A stretch of 64,000 bases of DNA from JAFAXD01 sp963816775 (GCA_963816775.1 CAWFLX010000053.1:1-64000); one strand, 5' to 3'; numbered from the stretch's first letter, positions 1-9,204 are shown. Notes: a model not told the origin generated them from the sequence alone. Numbers and translations are program-made.

Positions 1-818
1 GCCTTCGCATGTTCGAGTCGGGGCTTTTTTCGTCCGATCCCCGCGATCCGCTGCGCGCCGACGCCGCGAAGCTTTCCTCGCTCACCACAAAGGATCTCGG
101 CGACGGGCTTCAGGTCAGCGCGCACAATCCAATCACCGGTCTCGACGGCCGCGCCGCGCTGCTGGCGCGTCTCGGCCATACATTGCTGGACCGGGCGGAC
201 GTGTTTGCGCTCCACGATTCCGCGCGCCCAGGAGGGCTTTTTGATCACCTCGCAACGCTCCTTGGGCCGAGCGTGGCTGCTCCGGCAGCACTGCGCGAGG
301 TGCTGGTCACGCTCGGGCCGATCTGGCCGTCGCGCTTGAGCTTGGGCGGCATGGCGCTCGGCGACACCTGGAGGCACAGCGCGATCCGGCGCAGCGATCC
401 TACCGACGGGCTCGTTCCGCTGCACAAGCTGTCGCAGTGGCTCATGTACTCGCTGATCGAACCGATGACGCGCGCCGGCGTCGCGGTCACCGATCTGGAT
501 GGTCTCACCGGGCTTGCGGAATATCGCAACGGCGGCCTGTTCATCGATACCGGCGTGCTGACCGCGCGCGATTCGTCGCTGCTGAGCGAGCCGCTTGCCG
601 TGGATTGCGAGGCAGTCGTCGAATGGCGCGCGCTCACGGTCGCGTTGCTCGACCGTCTCGCCCGGCTCGTGCAGCACAGAATTGGCGGGTGCGCGGCCAT
701 GCCGCTTGCAAGCATTCTGGAGGGCGGAACCTGGGCGGCGGGTCGCAGAATTGCGCAGCAGAAAAGAGCGGATGGCAGACCACCGCTGAACATTGCCAGC
801 GACGGGTCAGTTTTTTAG
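1..818 (+). CDS. DUF1688 (URC4/Urg3-like) protein, 5' end cut by window
   Basis: The frame is open from the first bases, so the N-terminus lies outside the window; about 270 residues are visible and the family is usually around 400. The text resembles the C-terminal part of DUF1688 proteins (for example the stretch YRNGGLFIDTGVL followed by VEWRALTVALLDRL). DUF1688 proteins are known as URC4/Urg3 of the uracil-degrading URC pathway, and in bacteria they often sit next to upp. Here the next gene downstream is upp on the same strand, only 13 bases after the stop, which supports both calls and suggests one operon for uracil salvage or catabolism. The biochemical step of URC4 is not visible from sequence. 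Confidence 0.8.
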   Translation, partial: LRMFESGLFSSDPRDPLRADAAKLSSLTTKDLGDGLQVSAHNPITGLDGRAALLARLGHTLLDRADVFALHDSARPGGLFDHLATLLGPSVAAPAALREVLVTLGPIWPSRLSLGGMALGDTWRHSAIRRSDPTDGLVPLHKLSQWLMYSLIEPMTRAGVAVTDLDGLTGLAEYRNGGLFIDTGVLTARDSSLLSEPLAVDCEAVVEWRALTVALLDRLARLVQHRIGGCAAMPLASILEGGTWAAGRRIAQQKRADGRPPLNIASDGSVF

Positions 819-831
819 CGAGGATTTCGTC

Positions 832-1461
832 ATGGACGGGGTCACGATCGTCGATCACCCGCTGGTGCAGCACAAATTGACGTTGCTGCGCGACAAGACC
901 CGCTCGACCAAAGTGTTTCGCGAGCTGTTCAACGAAATCGGCGCGCTGCTGTGCTACGAGGTGACCCGCGATCTGCCATTGGCCAACGTCGAAGTCGAAA
1001 CGCCGTTGGCGAAGATGCAGTCGCCCAAGCTCGCGGGAAAGAAGCTGGTGTTGGCCCCGGTTGGACGCGCCGGCAGCGGCTTTCTCGAGGGCATGCTGAA
1101 CCTGCTGCCGTCAGCGCGCGTTGCCCATATCGGGATTTACCGCGATCCACGCACGCTCACCTCGGTCGAATATTTCTTCAAGGCGCCCGACGACATGCCG
1201 GAACGCCTCGCGCTGGTTCTGCACCCGATGCTGGCGACCGGCAATTCGGCGGTCGCGGCAGTCGATCGGCTCAAGGAAGCCGGAGCGAAGACTGTCCGCA
1301 TCGCATGCCTGCTGGCGACGAGACAAGCGATCGAAAAGGTGCGCGCAAATCACCCGGACGTTCATATCTGGACCGCGGCCATCGACGACGCCATCAATGA
1401 GGCTGGCTACATTCTGCCCGGTCTCGGCGATGTTGGAGATCGGATGTTTGGGACGCGTTAG
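832..1461 (+). CDS. upp: Uracil phosphoribosyltransferase
   Basis: Converts uracil and PRPP to UMP in the cytoplasm. The 209-residue product has the usual length of Upp. The PRPP-binding loop is HPMLATGNS near residue 131 and the uracil-binding C-terminal signature reads PGLGDVGDRMFGT, both close to the family standard. An in-frame ATG 39 bases upstream exists, but the ATG at 832 has a GAGGA ribosome site at the right distance and gives the canonical N-terminus. It follows the DUF1688 gene closely, so it is probably co-transcribed and part of a URC-type uracil pathway. It converges with the amidotransferase gene, with only 11 bases between the stops. Confidence 0.95.
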   Translation: MDGVTIVDHPLVQHKLTLLRDKTRSTKVFRELFNEIGALLCYEVTRDLPLANVEVETPLAKMQSPKLAGKKLVLAPVGRAGSGFLEGMLNLLPSARVAHIGIYRDPRTLTSVEYFFKAPDDMPERLALVLHPMLATGNSAVAAVDRLKEAGAKTVRIACLLATRQAIEKVRANHPDVHIWTAAIDDAINEAGYILPGLGDVGDRMFGTR

Positions 1462-1472
1462 CCGTCGACATT

Positions 1473-3245
1473 TCAATTGATGTCGTGACTTTGAAGCCAG
1501 GCTTCCAGCACGGCGACTTGCCAAAGTTTGGAATGCCCCTTGGGGGTTAGTTCGCCTTCCGGGTCGGCGAGCAAGCGGTCCACGTATGACCTGTTGAATA
1601 TGTCACGCTGCCGTCCGACCGGTTCGTTCAGAACGTCTCGTACGAAGTCGAGAAACGGGCCACGCAGATAGCGCAAGCCCGGCACCGGGAAGTAACCTTT
1701 CCGGCGGTCAATGATTTCAGAAGGCACGATGTCTCGAGACGCGTCCTTCAGGATGTGTTTGCCCCCGTTTCGCACTTTGAGCTCAGACGGGACGCGAGCA
1801 GCCAGCTCGACGACTTCGTGGTCCAGGAATGGAACGCGCGCTTCCAAGCCCCACGCCATGGTCATGTTGTCGACCCGCTTCACCGGGTCGTCGACCAGCA
1901 TGATCTCGGTATCGAGATGAAGCACTTTATCGATCGGCGTAGCCGCCGTGCTGTCCGCAAAGAATTTCTCGACAAAACACCTGCTGTAATCGCCGTTGAC
2001 GTAGTCAGGATGCAAAGCCTCCTTCATTTCGGCGTGATCGCGGTCGAAATAAAGTCGGCTGTAATCACTCAACGCGTCGGCCGTCTCCATCATCGGTGCG
2101 TGCCAGTGATACCCCGCAAAGATTTCATCAGCCCCCTGACCGCACTGAACCACCTTGACGTCGCGGGAGACTTCCTCCCCCAAAAGATAAAAACCGATCG
2201 CATCGTGGCTCATCATTGGCTCGGACATCGCCGAGATGACACCAGGCAGCGCGTCGACGGCGCGGTTGCTACCCACTTCAATCCGATGGTGCGTGGTGTG
2301 AAACTGATCGGCAATCAGATCGGAGTAGCCAAATTCATCGCCTTTGACGTCATCGATACTCTCAAACCCGATCGAAAATGTTTCCAGTGACGTCCGCCTC
2401 GCCCGCGCGAGCAGCGCCACAATCAAAGAGCTATCCAACCCACCCGACAACAGAACGCCGACCGGGACATCGGCGATCTGGCGCCGCTCGACCGCCTTCG
2501 CCAGCACGTCGCTCAAGGCGTCTCGCCAATCCGTCTCAGTCAGTCTCTCGTCGCCTTGCTGGGATCCAAAATGAACCTTCCAGTACCTGTGCTGACGGCA
2601 AGAGCCGTCGGGCTCAATGACCATCAGGGTGGCGGCTGGCAATCGTCTGACCCCATTTAGAATTGTCATGTCCCTGGGAACGACTGCATGAAAGCTCATG
2701 TAGTGGTGAAGAGCAGCTGCATCGATCGTGGTATCGACATCCCCTGCTGCCAGGAGCGCCGGCAAGGTCGAAGCGAATCGAAATGCGTGCGGCGACCGCG
2801 CCCAATACAAAGGCTTGATGCCGAGCCGATCGCGCGCGAGAACAACGCGACCGCTGTCGCGCTCCCAAACGGCAAACGCGAACATCCCTTTTAGGCGTTC
2901 CACGCACAGTGGACCCCAAGCGTGATACGCCTTGAGGATGACTTCGGTATCACCACCGGAAAAGAACTGATATCCCTTGGCACTGAGCTCCGATTTAAGC
3001 TCGCGATAATTGTAGATGCATCCGTTGAACACGATTCCCACGCCGAGGTGCGGATCGATCATTGGCTGCTGCGACGTCGGCGCAAGATCAATGATGCTCA
3101 AACGCCGGTGACCGAACCCCAGGTTCTGCTGATGTTGGTGGCCTTCGGCATCCGGACCTCTGGTCCTCATCGATGCCGTCATCGCCTGCAGGGCTGAGAC
3201 GCTGACGTTTCCATCCCAACTGATTTCGCCGCAAATCCCGCACAT
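1473..3245 (-). CDS. asnO: Asparagine synthase-like amidotransferase, NAGGN synthase type
   Basis: A 590-residue class II glutamine amidotransferase with an AsnB-like synthetase domain. Cys2 follows the start Met directly (MCGICGE), which fixes the start. The ATP-pyrophosphatase loop SGGLDSS is at 267-273. Stretches such as RFASTLPALLAAGDVD, DDPVKRVDNMTMAWGLEARV and KGYFPVPGL match my memory of the N-acetylglutaminylglutamine amidotransferase subfamily, which makes the osmolyte NAGGN, better than plain AsnB. The usual NGEIYN segment reads NGCIYNY. NAGGN genes normally sit in a trio with a GNAT acetyltransferase and a peptidase; neither is within the window, so the substrate is uncertain. A general asparagine synthetase is the alternative. 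Confidence 0.8.
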   Translation of the reverse strand: MCGICGEISWDGNVSVSALQAMTASMRTRGPDAEGHQHQQNLGFGHRRLSIIDLAPTSQQPMIDPHLGVGIVFNGCIYNYRELKSELSAKGYQFFSGGDTEVILKAYHAWGPLCVERLKGMFAFAVWERDSGRVVLARDRLGIKPLYWARSPHAFRFASTLPALLAAGDVDTTIDAAALHHYMSFHAVVPRDMTILNGVRRLPAATLMVIEPDGSCRQHRYWKVHFGSQQGDERLTETDWRDALSDVLAKAVERRQIADVPVGVLLSGGLDSSLIVALLARARRTSLETFSIGFESIDDVKGDEFGYSDLIADQFHTTHHRIEVGSNRAVDALPGVISAMSEPMMSHDAIGFYLLGEEVSRDVKVVQCGQGADEIFAGYHWHAPMMETADALSDYSRLYFDRDHAEMKEALHPDYVNGDYSRCFVEKFFADSTAATPIDKVLHLDTEIMLVDDPVKRVDNMTMAWGLEARVPFLDHEVVELAARVPSELKVRNGGKHILKDASRDIVPSEIIDRRKGYFPVPGLRYLRGPFLDFVRDVLNEPVGRQRDIFNRSYVDRLLADPEGELTPKGHSKLWQVAVLEAWLQSHDIN

Positions 3246-3593
3246 ATCGATTTCTCAAGCCCAAACAAATTTGATAACGCCCGTGACGGACGATGTGTTC
3301 CGGCAGGCATCCGGTTCAACACGCGCGCGTGAACGCGATTACCCGCATTTGTTTGTTGTCACTGCGCGCCATTGCACAAATTATAGCCACCAGGACATGG
3401 AACCGTGACCGCGAAACCTTACGCAGCGGCGCGTTGAATGCTGATCGATTTTTTGCGTGGAAGTCCTCGAAGCAACTCGTGGTCGCCACGGCATTGTGCG
3501 CCGCACAGCTGAAGTTCGTTGACGATCAGCTGATGGTACTTCTGCGAGTCAAGCGTGCGACCGATTGCCTGTGAATGATGTATCAATTCGTTC
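3246..3593. other. Gene-free stretch upstream of the amidotransferase
   Basis: The only open frame here (3293-3574) has no family resemblance and no convincing ribosome site. The stretch should contain the promoter of the minus-strand amidotransferase gene, but I do not see a convincing -35/-10 pair. Confidence 0.4.
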
Positions 3594-3821
3594 TCATAGA
3601 AAGTCCAATGCGGCAGGGACTGTCACAATCGATGATTTAGTTTCAACGACGGTGCTTATCTCGCCGCACGCCTGGCACTTAAATGTAATGAGTTCAGGCA
3701 GCGAGCCAAAACTGGGCGTTGTCCGGGCCACCGTCATAGCACCGCCGCACCGAGTACAAACTCGAGTTTTGTGGTCGAGGTAATTCGCGTGCGCGTTTGA
3801 TGCTTGAAGTCGCTGTGGCAT
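3594..3821 (-). CDS. Small zinc-ribbon-like protein
   Basis: A 75-residue product with two CxxC knuckles, CTRCGG near residue 22 and CQAC near residue 50, spaced about 25 residues apart as in a zinc ribbon. The tail is hydrophobic and acidic. Short CxxC proteins of this style are common in Bradyrhizobium-like genomes. No function can be assigned; a role in metal or nucleic-acid binding is only what the fold allows. The neighbours on both sides are non-coding, so context gives no help. It could be spurious, but the paired cysteines argue for a real gene. Confidence 0.5.
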   Translation of the reverse strand: MPQRLQASNAHANYLDHKTRVCTRCGGAMTVARTTPSFGSLPELITFKCQACGEISTVVETKSSIVTVPAALDFL

Positions 3822-4423
3822 GGCTCACCGGCAGCAAGTCCGCCCGAGGCCCCTCGGAGGCTCGCTCAAGGGTCAAACGCGCCAATACGGAATCTTGTTC
3901 CCAGCACATTTTCTCATCCAAATGCATGAGCGATGGTCATGCAAAATCGCTTTGGTAGATATCTTTTTATGGTTGGTATGCCTGGGACACCGGAACGGGG
4001 CTCGCGGGCGGTCGAGGCCGCTCGAGAGGCGTGGAGCTGGCGACAGATACACGGCACAACGGCATCAGCGAATAACCTTGACTCTCAACCAATCTCGATT
4101 AGATTGCTTCACGTCGGGCTTGATCGCAGTCGCCCGGCTTACCCTAGGCATCCGCCCAAGCACTGCACTTCGCCCGTTTGCCGGGCAAAGGTCTTTTGGC
4201 GGAATGTCTGATCTCCATAAGTCCGATCCGGCGGCGGCACTGGAGCAATCCATGCCTGCGATCACAATCTGCTTCTGACAATTCGCTCAGATGATGCGTC
4301 CGGTCGTGGCGTTCAAACGGCGCGCCGCGCGACTTAATCAACCAAATCGTGTCGGGCCAACGACAACCGCCCGATTAGCTGCCTTGCAGTCAAGCGTTGT
4401 CTCGCTCCTTTTGGAGATGAGAT
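3822..4423. other. Gene-poor stretch
   Basis: Open frames such as 3820-4278 have no recognisable family and no coding-like composition. I see no RNA gene or repeat here. Confidence 0.4.
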
Positions 4424-4597
4424 ATGTCTTGCACCAACCTAGCCCACGCACCCGTTTTCGTTTGGCCAGCTCGAGATTCGCGCCGGCGGGAACGCCCTCT
4501 GCTCCTATGGGTGATCGTCGCGCTCTACGAGTCGTTCCATGAGGCGCTGGAAATGCGGCGCGCGGCGCATAAGCGTTATCACCTAACCGACGATTGA
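4424..4597 (+). CDS. 57-residue hypothetical protein
   Basis: An ATG preceded by GGAGATGAG opens a 57-codon frame ending in TGA at 4595-4597. The product starts MSCTNLAHAPVFVWPARD, continues with RRRERP and a hydrophobic stretch LLLWVIVALYESF, and ends in a charged helix EALEMRRAAHKRYHL. The good ribosome site and ordered protein-like composition argue for a real gene. I recall proteins of this type in Bradyrhizobium, but no function is known to me. The single hydrophobic stretch could be a membrane-associated helix. Confidence 0.55.
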   Translation: MSCTNLAHAPVFVWPARDSRRRERPLLLWVIVALYESFHEALEMRRAAHKRYHLTDD

Positions 4598-4655
4598 GCG
4601 TGGATGAAACGCTGTTGCTAAGGGCGCGAAGCGGCTTAGGGTAGACCTAAGCCGT

Positions 4656-5165
4656 TCAACGCGAAGATATCGAGCCCGTGCTGGGCGACAACAGGCGACT
4701 GAGAACGGCGACAATCGGCATCAACCAGCTCCACCAAACCCACGGGTCGCAAGCGATTTGCACGTAGGTCAGCGTAACGCTGTGCGGTGACCCGTCCGCC
4801 CAGATGGCTTCAGCCCCGACGCCCAGAACGGGCCAACCGGAGGGTAGGATGACGAATCCTGTGCGGACTTCCGAGACCGTGGCCATGAACTGGCCTTGGC
4901 CGACAGTCGTCGTAGGACCCTGATAACTGCCGTCCGGGCTGTTGAGGTTGGCCCCGATGGTCACCTGAGCGGCCACGCCGGGACGGTTGGACGTGATGGT
5001 CACGCTGACTTCCGGGATCAGGTTTCGGCGGGGCGGCAATGCAACCTGGCACGTCTGTGCAATATTTATGGTAATTCCCTCCCCCGCCGTCGCCTGGTGC
5101 GCTCCAATGTGCGGGGCTTTGGCGGGATCCGTGCGCAGGCTGCGCCACAATGCGGCGACATCCAT
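4656..5165 (-). CDS. Hypothetical protein with C-terminal hydrophobic helix
   Basis: A 169-residue product. The frame is open further upstream, but the ATG at 5165 has a GGGAG ribosome site about six bases before it. The middle (residues 30-145) is rich in beta-prone and Thr/Val/Gly residues (EVSVTITSNRPGVAAQVTIG), suggesting a beta-sandwich. Near the C-terminus WVWWSWLMPIVAVLSRLLS looks like a membrane anchor. There is no clear N-terminal signal peptide. I do not recognise the family. It may be a tail-anchored or envelope-associated protein. Confidence 0.55.
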   Translation of the reverse strand: MDVAALWRSLRTDPAKAPHIGAHQATAGEGITINIAQTCQVALPPRRNLIPEVSVTITSNRPGVAAQVTIGANLNSPDGSYQGPTTTVGQGQFMATVSEVRTGFVILPSGWPVLGVGAEAIWADGSPHSVTLTYVQIACDPWVWWSWLMPIVAVLSRLLSPSTGSISSR

Positions 5166-5300
5166 GGTTGGCTCCCTTGCGGTTGCAGCCGCCACTAAGC
5201 TTGCCTGACGAAACCCGTACTGACTAGAGATGTCAGCGATCGTGCGCACCCTCGTTGCGCTGCAGCCGGCTGTTACCACCCTACTCCAATGCCGATTGAG

Positions 5301-5501
5301 TTACTGCTTGCAGATCCAGACATATCCCCGGGTCGTCCGGCGCCAGCACGAGCCCACGCCAGGGTAGCCGATATTGTAGTTGCTTTTGTAATTGCCGCCG
5401 TGCGCGCGGCCTCCACCGCCGTGGCCACCCCGAGCGAATGCGATCACCGGCATCAACAGGCAAGATGCGATCGCGATGACGAGCACGAGTTTGTACAGCA
5501 T
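5301..5501 (-). CDS. Small secreted Gly/His-rich protein
   Basis: A 66-residue precursor. Residues 1-23 are a clear signal peptide (Lys4, hydrophobic core LVLVIAIASCLLMPVIA, cleavage near AFA). The mature part is rich in Gly and His (RGGHGGGGRAHGG) and ends in a segment with two cysteines, GVGSCWRRTTRGYVWICK, that could form a disulfide in the periplasm. A weak GTGGA ribosome site lies upstream. Function unknown; metal binding by the His/Gly stretch is possible but only inferred. Confidence 0.6.
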   Translation of the reverse strand: MLYKLVLVIAIASCLLMPVIAFARGGHGGGGRAHGGNYKSNYNIGYPGVGSCWRRTTRGYVWICKQ

Positions 5502-5562
5502 TTTTGCGTTCCACTGATCACATGATCAGACTCGGTGCCGGCTGCCGTGATTGTCGGCGAAC

Positions 5563-6537
5563 TCACTCCGGAACGTAACCCGAGGCTTGCACCACGGCTC
5601 GCCAGCGCTCGAGTTCCGCGCGGTCATAGGCTGCAAGCTCCTGCGGCGTGCTGCTCTTCGCCTGCATGCCCATCTTCAGGATTTTTGCCTTCACCTCCGG
5701 ATCCTCAAGGGCATCCCGCACGGCCTTGCTGATACGCTCGGTCAATGCCGGATCCATTCCGGCCGGGCCAAACATCGCAACCGCGCCGGTCGCCTGCATC
5801 GCGGGATAGCCGAGCTCGGTGAACGTCGGCACATCGGGCAAGTCCGCCGTACGCACCGGCGTGAAAGTCGCGAGAATCCGGGCCTTGCCGCTCTGGTGCA
5901 GGTTGGTCAACTCGCCGAGCGTCAGGATCGTGGACGGAACGCTGTTGCTCAGCAGCGCATTCATGGCGTCGGCCGCGCCCCGGAACCAAACGTGCTCGAG
6001 TTTCACGCCGATCAGGCCAGCAAGCTGCAGGCCCAGAACATGCTGACCGCTTCCGGTCGACGGCGATGCAAACAGCGCGAACTTGGGATCGGCCTTCGCG
6101 AGAGCGACGAATTCCGCGAAGGTTTTTGCCGGCGAGGCCGCCGGAACCGCGAACCCAAAGCTCCAGGACAGCACCTGCGAGATCGGCGTCAGATCCTTGA
6201 ACGGATCGTAGCCGACCTCGCGAAACACATGCGGAAACAGGGTCACGATCGCGTCGGGCGCGACCAACAACGTCTGCCCATTCGGCTCGGAAACCCTGAG
6301 CGCCTGCACCGCAATGCGGGTGGATGCACCGGGCCGGTTCTCGACGACGACCGGTTGTCCGAGACTGGCCTGTAGCTTCTCCCCTACGAGACGCGCACCG
6401 ATGTCGACCGCGCCCCCGGGAGGAAGCCCAACCAGGATCTTGATCGGTCCGCTCTGCGCGTGCGCGCTCGCGGCGAGTGCGAGCGCGCATGGGAGCGCCA
6501 GCACCACCGACCGTATGAACTCTCGTCTGCACGGCAT
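5563..6537 (-). CDS. TctC/Bug-family tripartite tricarboxylate-type binding protein
   Basis: A periplasmic solute-binding protein of about 324 residues. The chosen ATG at 6537 has GGAG eight bases upstream and gives a signal peptide beginning MPCRREFIRS, with a twin-arginine-like RR and a hydrophobic core ending ASAHAQ. The mature start PIKILVGLPPGGAVDIGAR and the segments VVENRPGAS and LPDVPTFTELGYP are the usual TctC landmarks. Family members bind carboxylates for TctAB transporters, but many are orphans. No tctA or tctB lies in the window, so the ligand and transporter are unknown. Confidence 0.9.
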   Translation of the reverse strand: MPCRREFIRSVVLALPCALALAASAHAQSGPIKILVGLPPGGAVDIGARLVGEKLQASLGQPVVVENRPGASTRIAVQALRVSEPNGQTLLVAPDAIVTLFPHVFREVGYDPFKDLTPISQVLSWSFGFAVPAASPAKTFAEFVALAKADPKFALFASPSTGSGQHVLGLQLAGLIGVKLEHVWFRGAADAMNALLSNSVPSTILTLGELTNLHQSGKARILATFTPVRTADLPDVPTFTELGYPAMQATGAVAMFGPAGMDPALTERISKAVRDALEDPEVKAKILKMGMQAKSSTPQELAAYDRAELERWRAVVQASGYVPE

Positions 6538-6705
6538 ACCGTAACTCCGCTGAGCCCTGAGTGACGGCGCTTTGATGGAAAGTAGATGAGCGCTGACGCG
6601 CCGAGACAGAGCCAATTCAGATTTGACGATCCGCCGGGCACTCCCGGTGCGAACTGATTTTCAAACGCAAGGCTTCAGTTGGTCTTGATCAGAACCGCCC
6701 GGATC

Positions 6706-8301
6706 TCACCTTACCGGGTCGCTTTGTGTCTCGTCCTGCAGCGCATTGATCCTGGCGACATGTCTTTCCAACTCGCGGCCAAATATGTTTTCGGAAACAA
6801 GCTCGCCCCGATATTGCGTCTCCGTTTCCTCCGTTTTGATCGGCTCGGAGAACGTCTCGGGCTCCAATGATCTTGCCTGCGGACTGACATCTTCCTCGTC
6901 GCTCGCCTGCTCAGGTCGCTTGCGCCTGATCAAGAAAACCAACGCGTTGATTGCCAAAACCGCAATCAGTGCGGCAACTGCCGCGTACGCCAGGATTTGC
7001 AGTGCTTGGGTCTTGCCATCAAAGGCTTTGCGTTCCGCGATGGTCGCTCGTTCAGCTTGATCTTTGTCGTTTTCGGCATCCGCGCGCGCTTGCTGCGCTT
7101 GCCGCAGGGCACGCTCCGCCTGGTCTTTTGCGGTTTCGAGCTCCGCAATCTTTCCAACGGAACTGGCCAGATCAGCTTTCAGCTTTTCGATCGTCTGATT
7201 CAACTCGGCCAGAGCAACGTCCCGCTCAGGGCCTTTGTCGGCTGCTGGTGAAGGAGACGTAGCTGTGGCAACCGCCGGACCGGGAGTGGGCGACGCAGCA
7301 GGCGCCGGACCCGGAGCCGCAGACACAACAGGAGCAGGACCCGGAGCTGGCGAGACAACAGGAGCTGGACTAGGCGTCGTAGCAATGACCGGACCTGGAG
7401 TTGGCGAAGCAACAACCGCCGGACTGGGAGCTGGTGAAGCGGCTGGAGCGGCACTCGGCGCCGGCGGGGCAACAGGAGCCGGACTAGGCGCCGGCGAGGC
7501 AACAGGAGCCGAACTGGGAGCTGGTGAAGCGACTGGAGCAGGAGCTGGGGACGCTACAGGCGCGGCAGCGTCGGCAGGAGCACGACCGGCAGGTGAAGGA
7601 GAAAATGCCGATGCATCTACGGCTGCGGACCGAACGGCTCCACCGCCCTTCTTCCCGTAACTGGCCGACCACACGAAACCCGGGCCTCCAGCCAGTCGGT
7701 AAACCGGCAAGCCGACTTGAGCGGAGCGGCGCAGATTGCCGATGAAATCAAGCAGCAGCCCTTTGCCGGGACTCTTTCCCGTCGCCAGCACGCTGATACT
7801 GGCTGCATCAAGAGGTTCGAGAGCAACGTCGCCCCATACCGCAATCACGCCTTCGGCAAATTCCGGCTTGCGCGGCATGTTGAGGATGCGCGGTTGCGCA
7901 CCATACTTTTGCGTCAGGCTTTGAATCTCCGCTTTCACCTCCTTGGAGGTAAAGGACGATGGCTCGGACGACTGATTGGTATAGACGACGGCGCCATCGG
8001 CCGAATGCAGGACCGAATAGGACGAGTTGATCTTACTGCCCGATTTCTTTTCGGTGCTGTTCCGGTGGCACCACGTGAACCCTTTGAAGAGTTCACTGCG
8101 ATTGCAGTCGTAGGCCTTGTAAGCGGCGCTACCGGACGCGACGCGCGCGCCAAGCGCAAGCCCGTTGACCGTATAGGGTTGCTTCGGGGCGTCGCTCTTG
8201 GAAGGAGCCGGCGACTCGGCTTGCTGCGCACCGCCGGTGTTGGCGCCGGCGACAAGACCGAGCAGCACAACGACGACGGTCTTCACCCCCCCTACCCGCA
8301 T
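6706..8301 (-). CDS. Signal-peptide protein with Pro/Ala-rich linker, coiled coil and one membrane helix
   Basis: A 531-residue product; the ATG at 8301 has GGAGAGAG just upstream. Order of parts: signal peptide (1-25); a globular periplasmic domain to about 220 with two cysteines (AYDCNRSEL and FTWCHRN); a linker of about 125 residues made of irregular SPAP, GPAP and PSPAP repeats; a coiled coil from about 345 to 425 rich in Glu, Lys, Ala and Gln; a membrane helix (ILAYAAVAALIAVLAINALVFLI); and an acidic cytoplasmic tail of about 70 residues. I do not recognise the family. The architecture suggests an envelope-spanning sensor or structural protein. Confidence 0.75.
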   Translation of the reverse strand: MRVGGVKTVVVVLLGLVAGANTGGAQQAESPAPSKSDAPKQPYTVNGLALGARVASGSAAYKAYDCNRSELFKGFTWCHRNSTEKKSGSKINSSYSVLHSADGAVVYTNQSSEPSSFTSKEVKAEIQSLTQKYGAQPRILNMPRKPEFAEGVIAVWGDVALEPLDAASISVLATGKSPGKGLLLDFIGNLRRSAQVGLPVYRLAGGPGFVWSASYGKKGGGAVRSAAVDASAFSPSPAGRAPADAAAPVASPAPAPVASPAPSSAPVASPAPSPAPVAPPAPSAAPAASPAPSPAVVASPTPGPVIATTPSPAPVVSPAPGPAPVVSAAPGPAPAASPTPGPAVATATSPSPAADKGPERDVALAELNQTIEKLKADLASSVGKIAELETAKDQAERALRQAQQARADAENDKDQAERATIAERKAFDGKTQALQILAYAAVAALIAVLAINALVFLIRRKRPEQASDEEDVSPQARSLEPETFSEPIKTEETETQYRGELVSENIFGRELERHVARINALQDETQSDPVR

Positions 8302-8539
8302 GGCTCTCTCCAACTGCCCGCACCAAGGGACACCAAGATGCGAGAATTTGTAACACCTTAGCGCAGGGGTGACAAAACCTCAAAGCCGTCTCGCAACCCG
8401 ACCAGGTCGCAACCCCATCACAGCAGCGTTCGGTACTCCACCACTCCGGCGGCGACCGAGTCCAGCCGCGAGGTGCTCACCCAGCCGTTCGCCACGGACC
8501 TCGAGCCCTGATAGAAATGCAGTCGACCAGGAGCCTGCG

Positions 8540-8734
8540 ATGAGTGCCAACCCAACGCTTGCCGAACTCGACCAGCGCATCGCCCTGATAAGACAGAACA
8601 TTCGTGAGTTGATCGAACAGGCCGCCGCCTTCTCGGGTGCCGGAGACGAAGCCAGGGCGGCCGATCGGATCGCGGAGCAGGAGGAGGAACTCGCCAAGCT
8701 GACCAAGATGCGCGATGCCTTGTCGCGAAAGTAA
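8540..8734 (+). CDS. 64-residue coiled-coil protein
   Basis: The ATG at 8540 has AGGAG upstream. The product starts MSANPTLAELDQRIALIRQ and is almost entirely helical, with heptad-like Leu/Ile/Ala spacing and many charged residues (REQ, EEELAKL). It is probably a small soluble coiled coil. Small proteins of this pattern are common in Bradyrhizobium-like genomes; function unknown. It is followed after about 100 bases by a YdhR-like gene on the same strand. Confidence 0.6.
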   Translation: MSANPTLAELDQRIALIRQNIRELIEQAAAFSGAGDEARAADRIAEQEEELAKLTKMRDALSRK

Positions 8735-8838
8735 CCTCCAGATCAAACCATTCACGACACGCGGTCAGTCTTTCGCCTCTCCATCCCCCGTGATTGAATG
8801 CGCGGTGCGTTCGGATTTTCCGGCCCGGGAGATGCACG

Positions 8839-9153
8839 ATGCACACCGTGATGTGGACGTTCAAAGTACCAGCGGGCACCTCCAAGGCTCAGCTGGTCGA
8901 GACCATCAACGCAACCGCTCATACCTATGAAGGTATCCCGGGCTTGATCCGCAAATATTATGGGATCGCGCCGGACGGCAGTTCGCTTGTCGGCATCTAT
9001 CTCTGGGAAAGCCAAGCCGCCGCCAACGCGTTTTACACGGCTGACTGGGTTGCGATGGTCACCAAGCGTTGGGCAGTACCACCGCAGCGCCAAGAATGGG
9101 AAACGCCCATGGTTGTCGAGAGCGCCGAGCGGCGCCTCGTTGCCGCCGAATAG
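8839..9153 (+). CDS. YdhR-like monooxygenase-fold protein
   Basis: A 104-residue protein starting MHTVMWTFKVPAGTSKAQL and containing IPGLIRKYYGI and GGIYLWE-like (VGIYLWESQAAANAFY) segments. These fit the dimeric alpha-beta barrel (ABM/YdhR) fold, in which one short domain per subunit forms the barrel. Members are called putative monooxygenases, but the reaction is usually unknown. GGGAGA lies upstream of the ATG. Upstream in-frame ATG codons exist but would break the family N-terminus. Confidence 0.7.
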   Translation: MHTVMWTFKVPAGTSKAQLVETINATAHTYEGIPGLIRKYYGIAPDGSSLVGIYLWESQAAANAFYTADWVAMVTKRWAVPPQRQEWETPMVVESAERRLVAAE

Positions 9154-9204
9154 TCGCGACGGTCGGCCGTCAAACCCCGCCCTAGCGCCTGCCGCGTTCA
9201 GACT

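Noticed and set aside
3820..4278. 152-codon plus-strand frame
   Set aside because: No domain, no ribosome site and a composition unlike the genuine genes of the window.
7260..7600. Tandem-repeat or CRISPR-like array
   Set aside because: The repetitive DNA encodes an in-frame Pro/Ala-rich linker with irregular units and no unique spacers.
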